Part shown: positions 9,329 to 17,307 of the stretch, piece after piece
How the letters are laid out: each line of letters begins with the position of its first letter
How positions within the stretch are numbered: position 1 is the first letter of the stretch
DNA from: Pseudomonas viridiflava
GTDB taxonomy: Bacteria > Pseudomonadota > Gammaproteobacteria > Pseudomonadales > Pseudomonadaceae
Direction: 5' to 3'
Assembly: GCF_900580675.1 (NCBI RefSeq)
Contig: NZ_UTBG01000234.1
Location: 1 to 47,085 of the forward strand
DNA length: 47,085 bases
Made by a program: the position numbers and the translations under genes
The notes under the pieces: generated by a model
What the model was told of the DNA's origin: nothing
The model's database searches: none
Seen by the model: the letters and a program-made list of their open reading frames with translations, nothing else

Positions 9329-11539
9329 ATGATTGGTCGCCTGGTGGTGGTCGGTCTGGGGTTGATCGGCGGCTCCTTCGCCAAGGGCCTGCGTGAAAGC
9401 GGGCTGTGTCGTGAAGTGGTCGGTGTGGACCTGGACCCGCAATCGCGCAAGCTGGCGGTTGAGTTGGGCGTGGTGGATCGCTGCGAAGCCGACCTGGCGC
9501 TCGCGTGCCAGGGCGCTGACGTGATCCAGCTGGCCGTGCCGATCCTGGCCATGGAAAAGCTGCTGGCCGTACTGGCCGGCATGGACCTGGGCCAGGCGAT
9601 CCTCACGGATGTCGGCAGCGCCAAGGGCAATGTGGTGCGCGCGGCGCAGCAGGCCTTTGGCGGCATGCCTGCGCGGTTTGTGCCGGGCCATCCGATTGCC
9701 GGCTCCGAGCAGAGTGGGGTGGAAGCCTCGAATGCGCAGCTGTTCCGCCGCCATAAGGTGATCCTCACGCCCCTTGAGCAAACCGATCCGGCAGCCTTGG
9801 CTGTAGTGGACCGCCTGTGGCGCGAATTGGGCGCGGATGTGGAGCATATGCAGGTCGAGCGCCACGACGAAGTGTTGGCCGCGACCAGCCATCTGCCGCA
9901 TCTGTTGGCATTTGGCCTGGTGGACTCCCTGGCCAAGCGCAATGAAAACCTCGAGATATTCCGTTACGCCGCCGGTGGTTTCCGCGATTTCACGCGCATT
10001 GCCGGCAGCGACCCGGTGATGTGGCACGACATCTTCCTCGCCAATCGTGAGGCGGTGTTGCGCACCCTGGACACCTTTCGCAGTGACCTCGACGCCTTGC
10101 GCGACGCGGTCGATGCCGGGGATGGCCATCAATTATTGGGCGTGTTCACCCGTGCACGGGTGGCGCGTGAGCATTTCAGCAAAATCCTGGCGCGACGGGC
10201 CTATATGGAAACCGCCGTGAGTGCCGATGAGCTGACCTTTCTCGCCAGCCCGGGTGGCCGCTTGAGCGGGCGCATGCGGGTTCCGGGCGACAAGTCGATC
10301 TCCCATCGCTCGATCATGCTTGGCTCATTGGCCGACGGTGTGACTGAGGTTGAGGGGTTCCTCGAGGGCGAAGACGCCCTGGCGACCTTACAGGCGTTCC
10401 GCGACATGGGCGTGGTGATTGAAGGCCCGCACCATGGGCGCGTGACCATCCATGGCGTGGGTTTGCATGGCTTGAAGCCGGCGCCGGGGCCGATCTACCT
10501 GGGTAACTCAGGCACGTCCATGCGCCTGTTGTCCGGGTTGCTCGCGGCGCAACGTTTCGACAGCGTATTGACCGGCGATGCGTCGCTGTCCAGGCGCCCG
10601 ATGAGCCGCGTGGCCGAGCCCCTGCGGGAAATGGGCGCAGTGATCGAGACCGGGCCGGAAGGGCGTCCGCCGTTGACGATTCGAGGTGGCCAATCGCTGA
10701 AAGGCCTGACGTACGCGTTGCCCATGGCCAGTGCCCAGGTCAAATCGTGTCTGCTGCTGGCCGGGTTGTACGCTGAGGGTAAAACCGCCGTGACCGAGCC
10801 TGCGCCAACCCGTGACCATACCGAGCGCATGCTGCGCGGGTTCGGTTACCCGGTAACGGTGGACGGCGCGACGGCGTCAGTGGAGTCGGGGCATACGCTG
10901 ACCGCTACCCATATAGAAGTGCCGGGGGATATCTCCTCGTCGGCGTTCTTCCTGGTGGCGGCGTCGATTGCCGAAGGTTCCGAGCTGTTGCTGGAGCATG
11001 TCGGCATCAATCCGACCCGCACCGGGGTGATTGATATCCTGCGGCTGATGGGCGCGGATATCACCCTGGAAAGCCCGCGCGAAGTCGGCGGTGAGCCGGT
11101 CGCGGACCTGCGCGTGCGCGCGGCAGCACTGAAGGGTATCGAAATCCCCGAAGCGCTGGTGCCGTTGGCGATTGATGAGTTTCCGGTGCTGTTTGTTGCG
11201 GCAGCGTGTGCTGAAGGGCGCACGGTGTTGCGTGGGGCCCAAGAGTTGCGTGTGAAGGAATCCGACCGTATTCAGGTCATGGCCGACGGTCTGCTGGCGC
11301 TGGGTGTGAAGTGTGAACCGACACCTGATGGGATTATCATTGACGGTGGCCTGATAGGGGGTGGCGAAGTGCATGCCCATGGCGATCATCGAATTGCCAT
11401 GGCGTTCAGTGTGGCTTCCCTACGGGCGGCGGCGCCGATTCGTATCCGTGACTGTGCCAATGTAGCTACGTCTTTTCCGAATTTTCTTACACTGTGTGCC
11501 CAAGTCGGCATCCGTGTTGCCCAAGAGGCTCAATTGTGA
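9329..11539 (+). CDS. Fused prephenate dehydrogenase / EPSP synthase
   Basis: One frame encodes two enzymes: residues about 1-290 are TyrA (Rossmann motif GLGLIGGSFAKGL, then HPIAGSEQSG) and about 300-736 are AroA, 3-phosphoshikimate 1-carboxyvinyltransferase. AroA motifs: GDKSISHRS, LGNSGTSMRL, RRPMSRV, SAQVKSCLLLAGL, TRDHTERML, VKESDR and HGDHRIAMAF. These resemble the class II EPSP synthases, a group known for low glyphosate sensitivity. The fusion is a known Pseudomonas feature. I used ATG 9329, which begins MIGRLVVVG; it lacks a clear ribosome binding site, and GTG at 9293 overlapping hisC is an alternative. Its stop overlaps the cmk start (GTGA). Confidence 0.93.
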   Translation: MIGRLVVVGLGLIGGSFAKGLRESGLCREVVGVDLDPQSRKLAVELGVVDRCEADLALACQGADVIQLAVPILAMEKLLAVLAGMDLGQAILTDVGSAKGNVVRAAQQAFGGMPARFVPGHPIAGSEQSGVEASNAQLFRRHKVILTPLEQTDPAALAVVDRLWRELGADVEHMQVERHDEVLAATSHLPHLLAFGLVDSLAKRNENLEIFRYAAGGFRDFTRIAGSDPVMWHDIFLANREAVLRTLDTFRSDLDALRDAVDAGDGHQLLGVFTRARVAREHFSKILARRAYMETAVSADELTFLASPGGRLSGRMRVPGDKSISHRSIMLGSLADGVTEVEGFLEGEDALATLQAFRDMGVVIEGPHHGRVTIHGVGLHGLKPAPGPIYLGNSGTSMRLLSGLLAAQRFDSVLTGDASLSRRPMSRVAEPLREMGAVIETGPEGRPPLTIRGGQSLKGLTYALPMASAQVKSCLLLAGLYAEGKTAVTEPAPTRDHTERMLRGFGYPVTVDGATASVESGHTLTATHIEVPGDISSSAFFLVAASIAEGSELLLEHVGINPTRTGVIDILRLMGADITLESPREVGGEPVADLRVRAAALKGIEIPEALVPLAIDEFPVLFVAAACAEGRTVLRGAQELRVKESDRIQVMADGLLALGVKCEPTPDGIIIDGGLIGGGEVHAHGDHRIAMAFSVASLRAAAPIRIRDCANVATSFPNFLTLCAQVGIRVAQEAQL

Positions 11540-12225
11540 ATATCAAATCACCGGTGATTACCATCGACGGGCCGAGCGGCTCGGGCAAAGGCACGATCGC
11601 CGGCATCCTGGCCAAACGCCTGGGCTGGTGCCTGCTGGATTCCGGCGCGCTGTACCGCCTGCTGGCCTTTGCCGCCCGCAACCATGGCGTCGACTTGACC
11701 AACGAAGAATCCCTGAAGCTGCTGGCGGCGCATTTGGACGTGCAGTTCGTCGGGGCGACGGAAGGTCATCCGCAGCGCATCATCCTTGAAGGCGATGATG
11801 TGACTGACGACCTGCGTAACGAGCAAGTCGGCTCCTGGGCTTCCCAGGTTGCCGCGCTGCCCGCCGTGCGTGACGCATTGCTGCAGCGCCAGCGGGCTTT
11901 CCAGGAGCCGCCGGGCCTGGTGGCCGATGGCCGCGACATGGGCACCGTGGTGTTTCCGGAAGCGCCGCTGAAGATTTTCCTGACCGCCAGCGCCGAGGAG
12001 CGTGCCCGCCGCCGTTACTTGCAGTTGAAGGGCAAAGTCGATGGTGTTAGTCTGTCGAGTCTGCTAGATGAGATCCGTGCACGCGATGAGCGTGATACCC
12101 AGCGCGCAGTAGCCCCGCTAAAGCCGGCGGCTGATGCCATACAGCTGGATTCCACGGAGCTGTCCATCGAGCAGGTGCTGGAACGCATCTTGAGTGAAAT
12201 CGCCATTCGCGATATCGCCGGGTGA
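11536..12225 (+). CDS. cmk: Cytidylate kinase
   Basis: A 229-residue CMP/dCMP kinase. It has the P-loop GPSGSGKGT at residues 11-19, the CMP-binding DSGALYRL motif near 37, and DGRDMGTVVFP near 130. Start is GTG 11536, which overlaps the tyrA/aroA stop in GTGA and gives the expected N-terminus V(M)NIKSPVITIDGPSG; the longer in-frame start at 11494 lies inside aroA and has no family match. Position directly before rpsA is conserved across proteobacteria. Confidence 0.96.
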   Translation: MNIKSPVITIDGPSGSGKGTIAGILAKRLGWCLLDSGALYRLLAFAARNHGVDLTNEESLKLLAAHLDVQFVGATEGHPQRIILEGDDVTDDLRNEQVGSWASQVAALPAVRDALLQRQRAFQEPPGLVADGRDMGTVVFPEAPLKIFLTASAEERARRRYLQLKGKVDGVSLSSLLDEIRARDERDTQRAVAPLKPAADAIQLDSTELSIEQVLERILSEIAIRDIAG

Positions 12226-12344
12226 CCAAGAAGGCCGCAGGGGACCAGTCATAGTCCTGTGGTGCTTCTTTTAATTAGAACTGACCCACACCGTCTGGGA
12301 TGTGGAGATGGGCGTATTCTCCGCCCTTATCAACAGGAATTAAA
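12226..12344 (+). promoter_or_regulatory. rpsA leader with small hairpins
   Basis: The 119-base gap before rpsA contains CCACA...TGTGG (about 12286-12305) and GGGCG...CGCCC (about 12310-12327), ending in CAGGAATTAAA before the ATG. In gamma-proteobacteria ribosomal protein S1 represses its own translation through a folded rpsA leader. Hairpins and an A/T-rich start region here fit that, but I cannot model the full fold. An internal promoter for rpsA is also likely in this gap; TTTTAATTAGAAC lies near 12270. Confidence 0.35.
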
Positions 12345-14036
12345 ATGAGCGAAAGCTTTGCGGAACTCTTTGAAGAAAGCCTAAAAACCCTGAACCTTCA
12401 GGCAGGCTCCATCATCACCGGTGTTATCGTTGATATCGATTACCAAGCTCGCTGGGTAACCGTTCACGCTGGTCTGAAGTCTGAAGCTCTGATCCCGCTG
12501 GAACAGTTCTACAACGATGCTGGTGACCTGACTATCAATGTCGGTGACGAAGTTCACGTTGCTCTGGACTCGGTTGAAGACGGTTTCGGTGAAACCAAGC
12601 TGTCCCGTGAAAAAGCCAAGCGCGCTGAATGCTGGATTGTTCTCGAAGCAGCCTTCGCAGCTGAAGAAGTGGTCAAGGGCGTTATCAACGGTAAGGTTAA
12701 AGGCGGCTTCACTGTCGACGTTAACGGCATCCGTGCGTTCCTGCCAGGTTCTTTGGTCGACGTTCGTCCTGTGCGCGACACCACGCACCTGGAAGGCAAA
12801 GAACTCGAATTCAAGGTCATCAAACTCGACCAGAAACGCAACAACGTTGTCGTTTCCCGTCGCAGCGTCCTGGAAGCAGAGAACTCCGCCGAGCGTGAAG
12901 CTCTGCTGGAATCCCTGCAGGAAGGCCAACAAGTCAAAGGTATCGTCAAGAACCTCACCGATTACGGCGCATTCGTCGATCTGGGTGGCGTCGATGGCCT
13001 GCTGCACATTACCGACATGGCTTGGAAGCGTATCAAGCATCCTTCCGAAATCGTCAACGTTGGCGACGAGATCGATGTCAAGGTTCTGAAGTACGATCGT
13101 GAGCGTAACCGTGTTTCCCTGGGCTTGAAGCAGCTGGGCGAAGATCCATGGGTTGCTATCAAGGCTCGTTACCCGGAAAGCACTCGCGTAACCGCGCGTG
13201 TTACCAACCTGACCGACTACGGCTGCTTCGCAGAGCTGGAAGAAGGCGTGGAAGGCCTGGTACACGTATCCGAAATGGACTGGACCAACAAAAACATCCA
13301 CCCTTCGAAAGTCGTACAAGTCGGCGACGAAGTGGAAGTTATGGTTCTGGACATCGACGAAGAGCGTCGTCGTATCTCCCTCGGCATCAAGCAGTGCAAA
13401 TCTAACCCATGGGAAGATTTCTCTGGCCAGTTCAACAAGGGCGATAAAATCTCCGGCACAATCAAGTCGATCACCGATTTCGGTATCTTCATTGGTCTGG
13501 ACGGCGGCATCGACGGCCTGGTTCACCTGTCCGACATCTCCTGGAACGAAGTTGGCGAAGAAGCTGTTCGTCGTTTCAAGAAGGGCGACGAGCTGGACAC
13601 CGTTATCCTGTCGGTTGACCCAGAGCGCGAGCGCATCTCCCTGGGTATCAAGCAACTGGAAAGCGATCCGTTCTCCGAGTACGTTCAAGAGAACGACAAA
13701 GGCGCAATCGTTAAAGGCACTGTGAAAGAAGTTGACGCTAAAGGCGCCATCATCACTCTGGCCGACGATATCGAAGCGACTCTGAAAGCCTCCGAAATCA
13801 GCCGTGACCGCGTTGAAGACGCGCGCAACGTTCTGAAAGAAGGCCAGGAAGTAGAAGCCAAGATCATCAGCGTTGATCGCAAGAGCCGCGTAATCCAACT
13901 CTCCATCAAGTCGAAAGACGAAGTGGAAGAGAAAGAAGCTATCCAGAGCCTGCGCGACAAGCCAGTCTCCTCGGATACCCCAGTTGACACCACTCTCGGT
14001 GCTCTGCTGCGTGCGCAAATGGAAAAACAGAACTAA
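12345..14036 (+). CDS. rpsA: 30S ribosomal protein S1
   Basis: A 563-residue protein with six S1 (OB-fold) repeats; recurring signatures include VKGIVKNLTDYGAFVDLGGVDG-like, ITDFGIFIGLDGGIDG-like and KLSREKAKR segments. S1 binds mRNA leaders and is needed for initiation on most messages. I chose ATG 12345 (MSESFAELFEESLKTL), preceded by CAGGAAT; the longer frame from 12300 has no homology. The low-bias, T-rich codon use compared with neighbours is normal for highly expressed ribosomal genes. A strong terminator follows. Confidence 0.98.
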   Translation: MSESFAELFEESLKTLNLQAGSIITGVIVDIDYQARWVTVHAGLKSEALIPLEQFYNDAGDLTINVGDEVHVALDSVEDGFGETKLSREKAKRAECWIVLEAAFAAEEVVKGVINGKVKGGFTVDVNGIRAFLPGSLVDVRPVRDTTHLEGKELEFKVIKLDQKRNNVVVSRRSVLEAENSAEREALLESLQEGQQVKGIVKNLTDYGAFVDLGGVDGLLHITDMAWKRIKHPSEIVNVGDEIDVKVLKYDRERNRVSLGLKQLGEDPWVAIKARYPESTRVTARVTNLTDYGCFAELEEGVEGLVHVSEMDWTNKNIHPSKVVQVGDEVEVMVLDIDEERRRISLGIKQCKSNPWEDFSGQFNKGDKISGTIKSITDFGIFIGLDGGIDGLVHLSDISWNEVGEEAVRRFKKGDELDTVILSVDPERERISLGIKQLESDPFSEYVQENDKGAIVKGTVKEVDAKGAIITLADDIEATLKASEISRDRVEDARNVLKEGQEVEAKIISVDRKSRVIQLSIKSKDEVEEKEAIQSLRDKPVSSDTPVDTTLGALLRAQMEKQN

Positions 14037-14052
14037 GTTCTGTCAGACCATA

Positions 14053-14082
14053 GAAAAAGGGCGACTTCGGTCGCCCTTTTTT
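14053..14082 (+). terminator. Intrinsic terminator after rpsA
   Basis: AAAAGGGCGAC (14055-14065), TTCG tetraloop, GTCGCCCTTTT (14070-14080), then TT. This is a textbook stable terminator and closes the serC-rpsA operon. Confidence 0.95.
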
Positions 14083-14196
14083 GTGCCTGAAATTCGTTGA
14101 ATCAACAACCAGAACCAAGACGCACGGCATACTGTCAGAACTGACTATAGTCTTCATGAAAGCTGTTTCAGCGTTGTTGTTTCAATAAGGATCTGA

Positions 14197-14481
14197 ATGA
14201 ACAGGCTTATCGTACTATTCGCCGTGCTCGTGCTTGCAGGCTGCTCCACCACCAGCGCCAAGACCCACGCCAAGCGCGGCGTCAGCGGCATCGAGATCGA
14301 TTGCTCAGGCCTGGGCAACAAATGGGAGAAGTGCGAGAAGCGCGCGGCCCGCGAGTGCAAGATGCAAGGCTACAAGATAATCACCAGGTCCAGCGACGCC
14401 AAGGACGAAGAGGGCGACTACCTGTTCGGCTGGAACCCCGCCGGCGCCGTCACCCGCACGATGCTGGTGATCTGCAATTGA
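14197..14481 (+). CDS. Small hypothetical lipoprotein
   Basis: A 94-residue protein with a lipoprotein signal: MNRL, a hydrophobic stretch and the lipobox LAGC at about residues 13-16. The mature part is small, with four further cysteines (IDCSG, EKCEKR, RECKM, VICN) that could form two disulfides in the periplasm. The start is supported by AAGGA 6 bases before the ATG. A protein of this kind is common between rpsA and ihfB in Pseudomonas; I know of no function. The surface location is inferred from the signal only. Confidence 0.8.
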   Translation: MNRLIVLFAVLVLAGCSTTSAKTHAKRGVSGIEIDCSGLGNKWEKCEKRAARECKMQGYKIITRSSDAKDEEGDYLFGWNPAGAVTRTMLVICN

Positions 14482-14613
14482 GGATGCTGCGCAGCCGTTA
14501 CGGCCGTTTATTCGACCAGCAGATAAGTTTACCTATGGGCTGTTCAAATTCATCAAGTCATGCTAAAACCTTCGAAGCGCTTTTCCTAGCTGCTTGAAAA
14601 AGAAGGGAAAAAT

Positions 14614-14907
14614 ATGACGAAGTCGGAGTTGATCGAACGAATTGTCACCCATCAAGGGCTGCTCTCATCCAAGGATGTCGAGCTGGCCATCAAGACCATG
14701 CTCGAACAAATGTCCCAGTGCCTGGCGACGGGTGATCGGATAGAGATCCGTGGGTTTGGGAGCTTTTCGTTGCACTACCGCGCACCAAGGGTAGGGCGGA
14801 ATCCCAAGACCGGGCAGTCGGTGAGTCTGGATGGGAAGTTTGTGCCTCATTTCAAGCCGGGGAAGGAATTGCGGGATCGGGTGAATGAAGATGAGGATGT
14901 GGTTTGA
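14614..14907 (+). CDS. ihfB: Integration host factor subunit beta
   Basis: A 97-residue HU/IHF-family protein (called himD in P. aeruginosa). The hallmark RNPKTGQSV segment that inserts into the minor groove is at residues about 63-71, followed by the FKPGKELRDRV end. With IhfA it bends DNA sharply and helps many sigma-54 promoters. An AAGAAGGGAAAAAT ribosome binding region precedes the ATG. It marks the conserved left flank of the O-antigen locus. Confidence 0.97.
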   Translation: MTKSELIERIVTHQGLLSSKDVELAIKTMLEQMSQCLATGDRIEIRGFGSFSLHYRAPRVGRNPKTGQSVSLDGKFVPHFKPGKELRDRVNEDEDVV

Positions 14908-14931
14908 TTTTCTTTTTTGGGGAAGCTGATC

Positions 14932-15165
14932 ATGCATGGAATTAAGCGGGCTGCACTGCTAATACTGCTATTGACTGCGGCGTTGGTGATCCTGGTGTTC
15001 GTGCTTGAGAATCAACAGTCGTTGGCTTTTTCTTTCTTGGGCTGGGTAACACCTCAGGTTCCCGCATCGGTGTTTGTAGTGGTGGCGCTGATTGTCGGGC
15101 TGTCCGTTGGGCCTTTGATGGCGCTACTATTTAGGCGTGATGGGGCAGTTAGCCGGCGCCAATAG
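14932..15165 (+). CDS. LapA-domain (DUF1049) inner-membrane protein
   Basis: A 77-residue protein with two transmembrane helices (about residues 7-25 and 40-62) joined by a NQQSLAFSFLGW-type segment and ending in basic residues, the signature of the LapA/DUF1049 family (lipopolysaccharide assembly protein A). In E. coli LapA works with LapB in controlling LPS synthesis. Start ATG 14932 has GGGGAAG upstream; the longer frame from 14917 lacks one. It follows ihfB by 24 bases, the usual Pseudomonas order, so it is probably co-transcribed. Confidence 0.82.
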   Translation: MHGIKRAALLILLLTAALVILVFVLENQQSLAFSFLGWVTPQVPASVFVVVALIVGLSVGPLMALLFRRDGAVSRRQ

Positions 15166-15704
15166 TTGGTGGTGAATCTTAATGTGCTCATGGGCGTGGC
15201 GCTTGTGGTGTGGCTGATACGCCCTGTGAATTTTCGAGAACTATTACGCCCATTATCCATTTAATGGCCGTTTTCCTGCAATGACGGCACTCCGCGCTGT
15301 TTGATTCAGATAAGCCCGTCGGTGCGCGAACCTCAATAACGAGATTGTGCATCAATCTCTGCCCTTCCTAGATTCCTTTCCAGTCTAATGGTGTCGAGCC
15401 TGATGCTTCGTGCCGTATTGATCAGGTGATGACCTGGCAAGCCGCATTTTGCCGTCGCCAGTTTTGACATTCCTTCAAAAAAGTGTCTCGTGCGAGCAGG
15501 GTTTGCTGGCAGATGACGTTTTGTGATCAGCAGTCAGTTACCTCCGCTAGCGGTGAGCCATGTTCGCTCACGCCTGCATTCTGCTGAGCGTGACTTATCT
15601 ATCTGTACAACCGTTGCACGCTTCGCCAGCCTTAGAAGGGTCAACAAAAAGAGGGCCTGCGCGTTGTACTGGCCACTGCCGGTTATCACGGTGCGCGCCC
15701 GCGC

Positions 15705-15733
15705 GTGAAGTAGATTCGATTCGCTTGTATACT
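15705..15733 (+). promoter_or_regulatory. Candidate promoter of the O-antigen cluster
   Basis: TATACT at 15728-15733 lies 17 bases after GTGAAG at 15705-15710. The -10 is good and the -35 mediocre. It would give a leader of about 400 bases before wecB. Confidence 0.3.
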
Positions 15734-15979
15734 GTGCTGCATAAACGCAGGAATCTCGCATGACCTCATATGAGGGTAGATATAGTCAATTTTTTGGCGG
15801 CTGACTGGATGTTTTGCGTTGATCTGCGATGTAATTCGTCAGTTTCCTACTAGACATACTGCCACTCAAACAACAGAGGCTAGGCAGTCAAAAGATCCGC
15901 GCCAACTCTAAGGTTCTCTATATCAATACGCCGTAAGTGTTTGGTTTTGCTCAGGCGCCTTTTAGATAAGCACAGGCCT

Positions 15980-16010
15980 CTAATTTGCGTTTAAATTAGT
16001 TTGTTTTTTG
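15980..16010 (+). terminator. Candidate intrinsic terminator in the wecB leader
   Basis: CTAATTT (15980-15986) and AAATTAG (15993-15999) form a 7-pair stem with a 6-base loop, followed at once by TTTGTTTTTT. The T-run is strong but the stem is AT-rich, so termination would be partial. Its place just before the JUMPstart-like element suggests an attenuation point. Confidence 0.45.
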
Positions 16011-16014
16011 AGGG

Positions 16015-16056
16015 CTCCCTCAGCTGATCATAAGGTGCTCCTAAGGGAGTAGAGTG
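16015..16056 (+). promoter_or_regulatory. JUMPstart/ops-like element
   Basis: The stretch contains AGCTG, then ATAAGG, then GGGAGTAGAGTG at 16045-16056. The ops consensus recognised by RfaH with paused polymerase is GGCGGTAGCGTG; 9 of 12 positions agree, including GTAG and the final GTG. CTCCCT (16015-16020) can pair with AGGGAG (16044-16049), giving a hairpin just before it. JUMPstart elements lie in the leaders of O-antigen and capsule operons, as here. The match is partial, so this remains a candidate. Confidence 0.4.
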
Positions 16057-16143
16057 ACGCTTGGGAGCAACGTATTTATTCAGGAGAATCCGGTTGCGCG
16101 AGAGCATAGGTTGCTCAGCCAACTTCTTACCTTTGGAATGCAA

Positions 16144-17286
16144 ATGTCAATAAAAGTGCTTTCAGTGTTTGGGACTCGTCCGGAGGCCATCAAAATGGCT
16201 CCTTTAGCATTAGCCTTGGCGACTGATGACCGTTTTGATGGTCGAGTTTGCGTGACAGCGCAGCACCGTCAAATGCTTGATCAGGTCCTGGAGCTTTTCA
16301 ACCTGAAGCCTGACTACGACCTTGACATCATGCAGCCCGGGCAGGACCTGTCTGATATTTCTATTGGAATCCTGCTGGGTATGAAGGACGTATTTGCTTC
16401 ATTCACCCCGGACATTATTTTGGTACACGGTGATACGGCTACGACGTTTGCGACAGCGTTAGCTGCCTATTACCATAGAATTCCCGTCGCACACGTAGAG
16501 GCCGGTTTAAGAACCGGCGATCTTTACTCGCCGTGGCCTGAGGAAGGGAATCGAAAGCTGACCGGCGCTTTGGCAGAACTGCATTTTGCACCGACGGAAA
16601 ACGCTGCACTAAACCTGCTCCGTGAGGGTGTCGATCAAGCTGCCGTGCATGTAACAGGCAATACCGTTATTGACGCACTGCTCGAAATCGTGGCGAAACT
16701 GGAAGGCGATAGTTTGTTAAAAAGCCAACTCGATAAGCAATTTTCGTTTTTGGACAAAAGCAAAAAAACTATTTTGGTCACTGGCCACCGACGCGAAAGC
16801 TTTGGTGGCGGCTTCGAAAGAATATGTACTGCACTTGCTGAAACAGCACGTGAGTCCCCGGATATCGAAATTGTTTATCCCGTGCACCTGAATCCTAACG
16901 TCAGAGAGCCAATAAATCGACTGTTGTCAGGGATCGCAAATATTCACTTGATCGAGCCCTTGGATTACCTACCTTTTGTTTATTTGATGAATCGGTCGTA
17001 TCTGATTTTGACTGATTCAGGTGGCATACAGGAAGAGGCGCCTTCTCTCGGTAAGCCTGTGTTGGTTATGCGAGATACCACCGAACGCCCTGAGGCGGTT
17101 GAAGCAGGCACAGTAAAACTTGTGGGTACGGATGTTTTAACAATTAAAGACAATTTAAGTCGATTGTTAACCAATAGCGCTTTCTATGAGGAAATGGCGT
17201 ACGCACACAATCCGTATGGCGATGGCCAAGCCTGTAACAGGATCGTCGAGATTTTATTTAATAATTTTCACAAAGCCGATTGCTGA
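16144..17286 (+). CDS. wecB: UDP-N-acetylglucosamine 2-epimerase (non-hydrolysing)
   Basis: A 380-residue GT-B-fold epimerase that interconverts UDP-GlcNAc and UDP-ManNAc in the cytoplasm. The N-terminus FGTRPEAIKMAPLA, HVEAGLRTGDLYSPWPEE, TGHRRESFGGGFE and DSGGIQEEAPSLGKPVL closely follow E. coli WecB along its whole length. Start: ATG 16144, with TTTGGA six bases upstream; ATG 16138 is close and possible. The frame also runs up to GTG 16054, but those residues match nothing. It is the first gene of the cluster, 21 bases before wecC. Confidence 0.95.
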   Translation: MSIKVLSVFGTRPEAIKMAPLALALATDDRFDGRVCVTAQHRQMLDQVLELFNLKPDYDLDIMQPGQDLSDISIGILLGMKDVFASFTPDIILVHGDTATTFATALAAYYHRIPVAHVEAGLRTGDLYSPWPEEGNRKLTGALAELHFAPTENAALNLLREGVDQAAVHVTGNTVIDALLEIVAKLEGDSLLKSQLDKQFSFLDKSKKTILVTGHRRESFGGGFERICTALAETARESPDIEIVYPVHLNPNVREPINRLLSGIANIHLIEPLDYLPFVYLMNRSYLILTDSGGIQEEAPSLGKPVLVMRDTTERPEAVEAGTVKLVGTDVLTIKDNLSRLLTNSAFYEEMAYAHNPYGDGQACNRIVEILFNNFHKADC

Positions 17287-17307
17287 TAATTGGTCAAGGA
17301 TATATTT

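Larger units (their letters stand above)
15166..16143 (+). other. Long non-coding leader of the O-antigen cluster
   Basis: Nearly 1 kb without a gene I can support. Short open frames on both strands here have no recognisable product and no good ribosome binding sites. The usual wzz chain-length gene of this position in P. aeruginosa is absent. The last 170 bases hold a candidate terminator and a JUMPstart-like element. The stretch probably contains the cluster promoter and a long untranslated leader. Confidence 0.6.

Noticed and set aside
7081..9942. A 953-codon open frame on the minus strand
   Set aside because: It lies antisense to pheA, hisC and the start of tyrA/aroA, which are certain. 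Long antisense frames are usual in high-GC genes with strong third-position bias.
12381..14018. A 545-codon minus-strand frame
   Set aside because: Antisense shadow of rpsA, with no ribosome binding site or recognisable domain.
15523..15763. Short overlapping frames of 60-75 codons in the O-antigen leader
   Set aside because: No family match, no good ribosome binding site, both strands open equally; treated as non-coding.
16054..16143. Extended N-terminus of wecB from GTG 16054
   Set aside because: The added 30 residues match nothing in WecB and overlap the ops-like element; ATG 16144 has a proper ribosome binding site.
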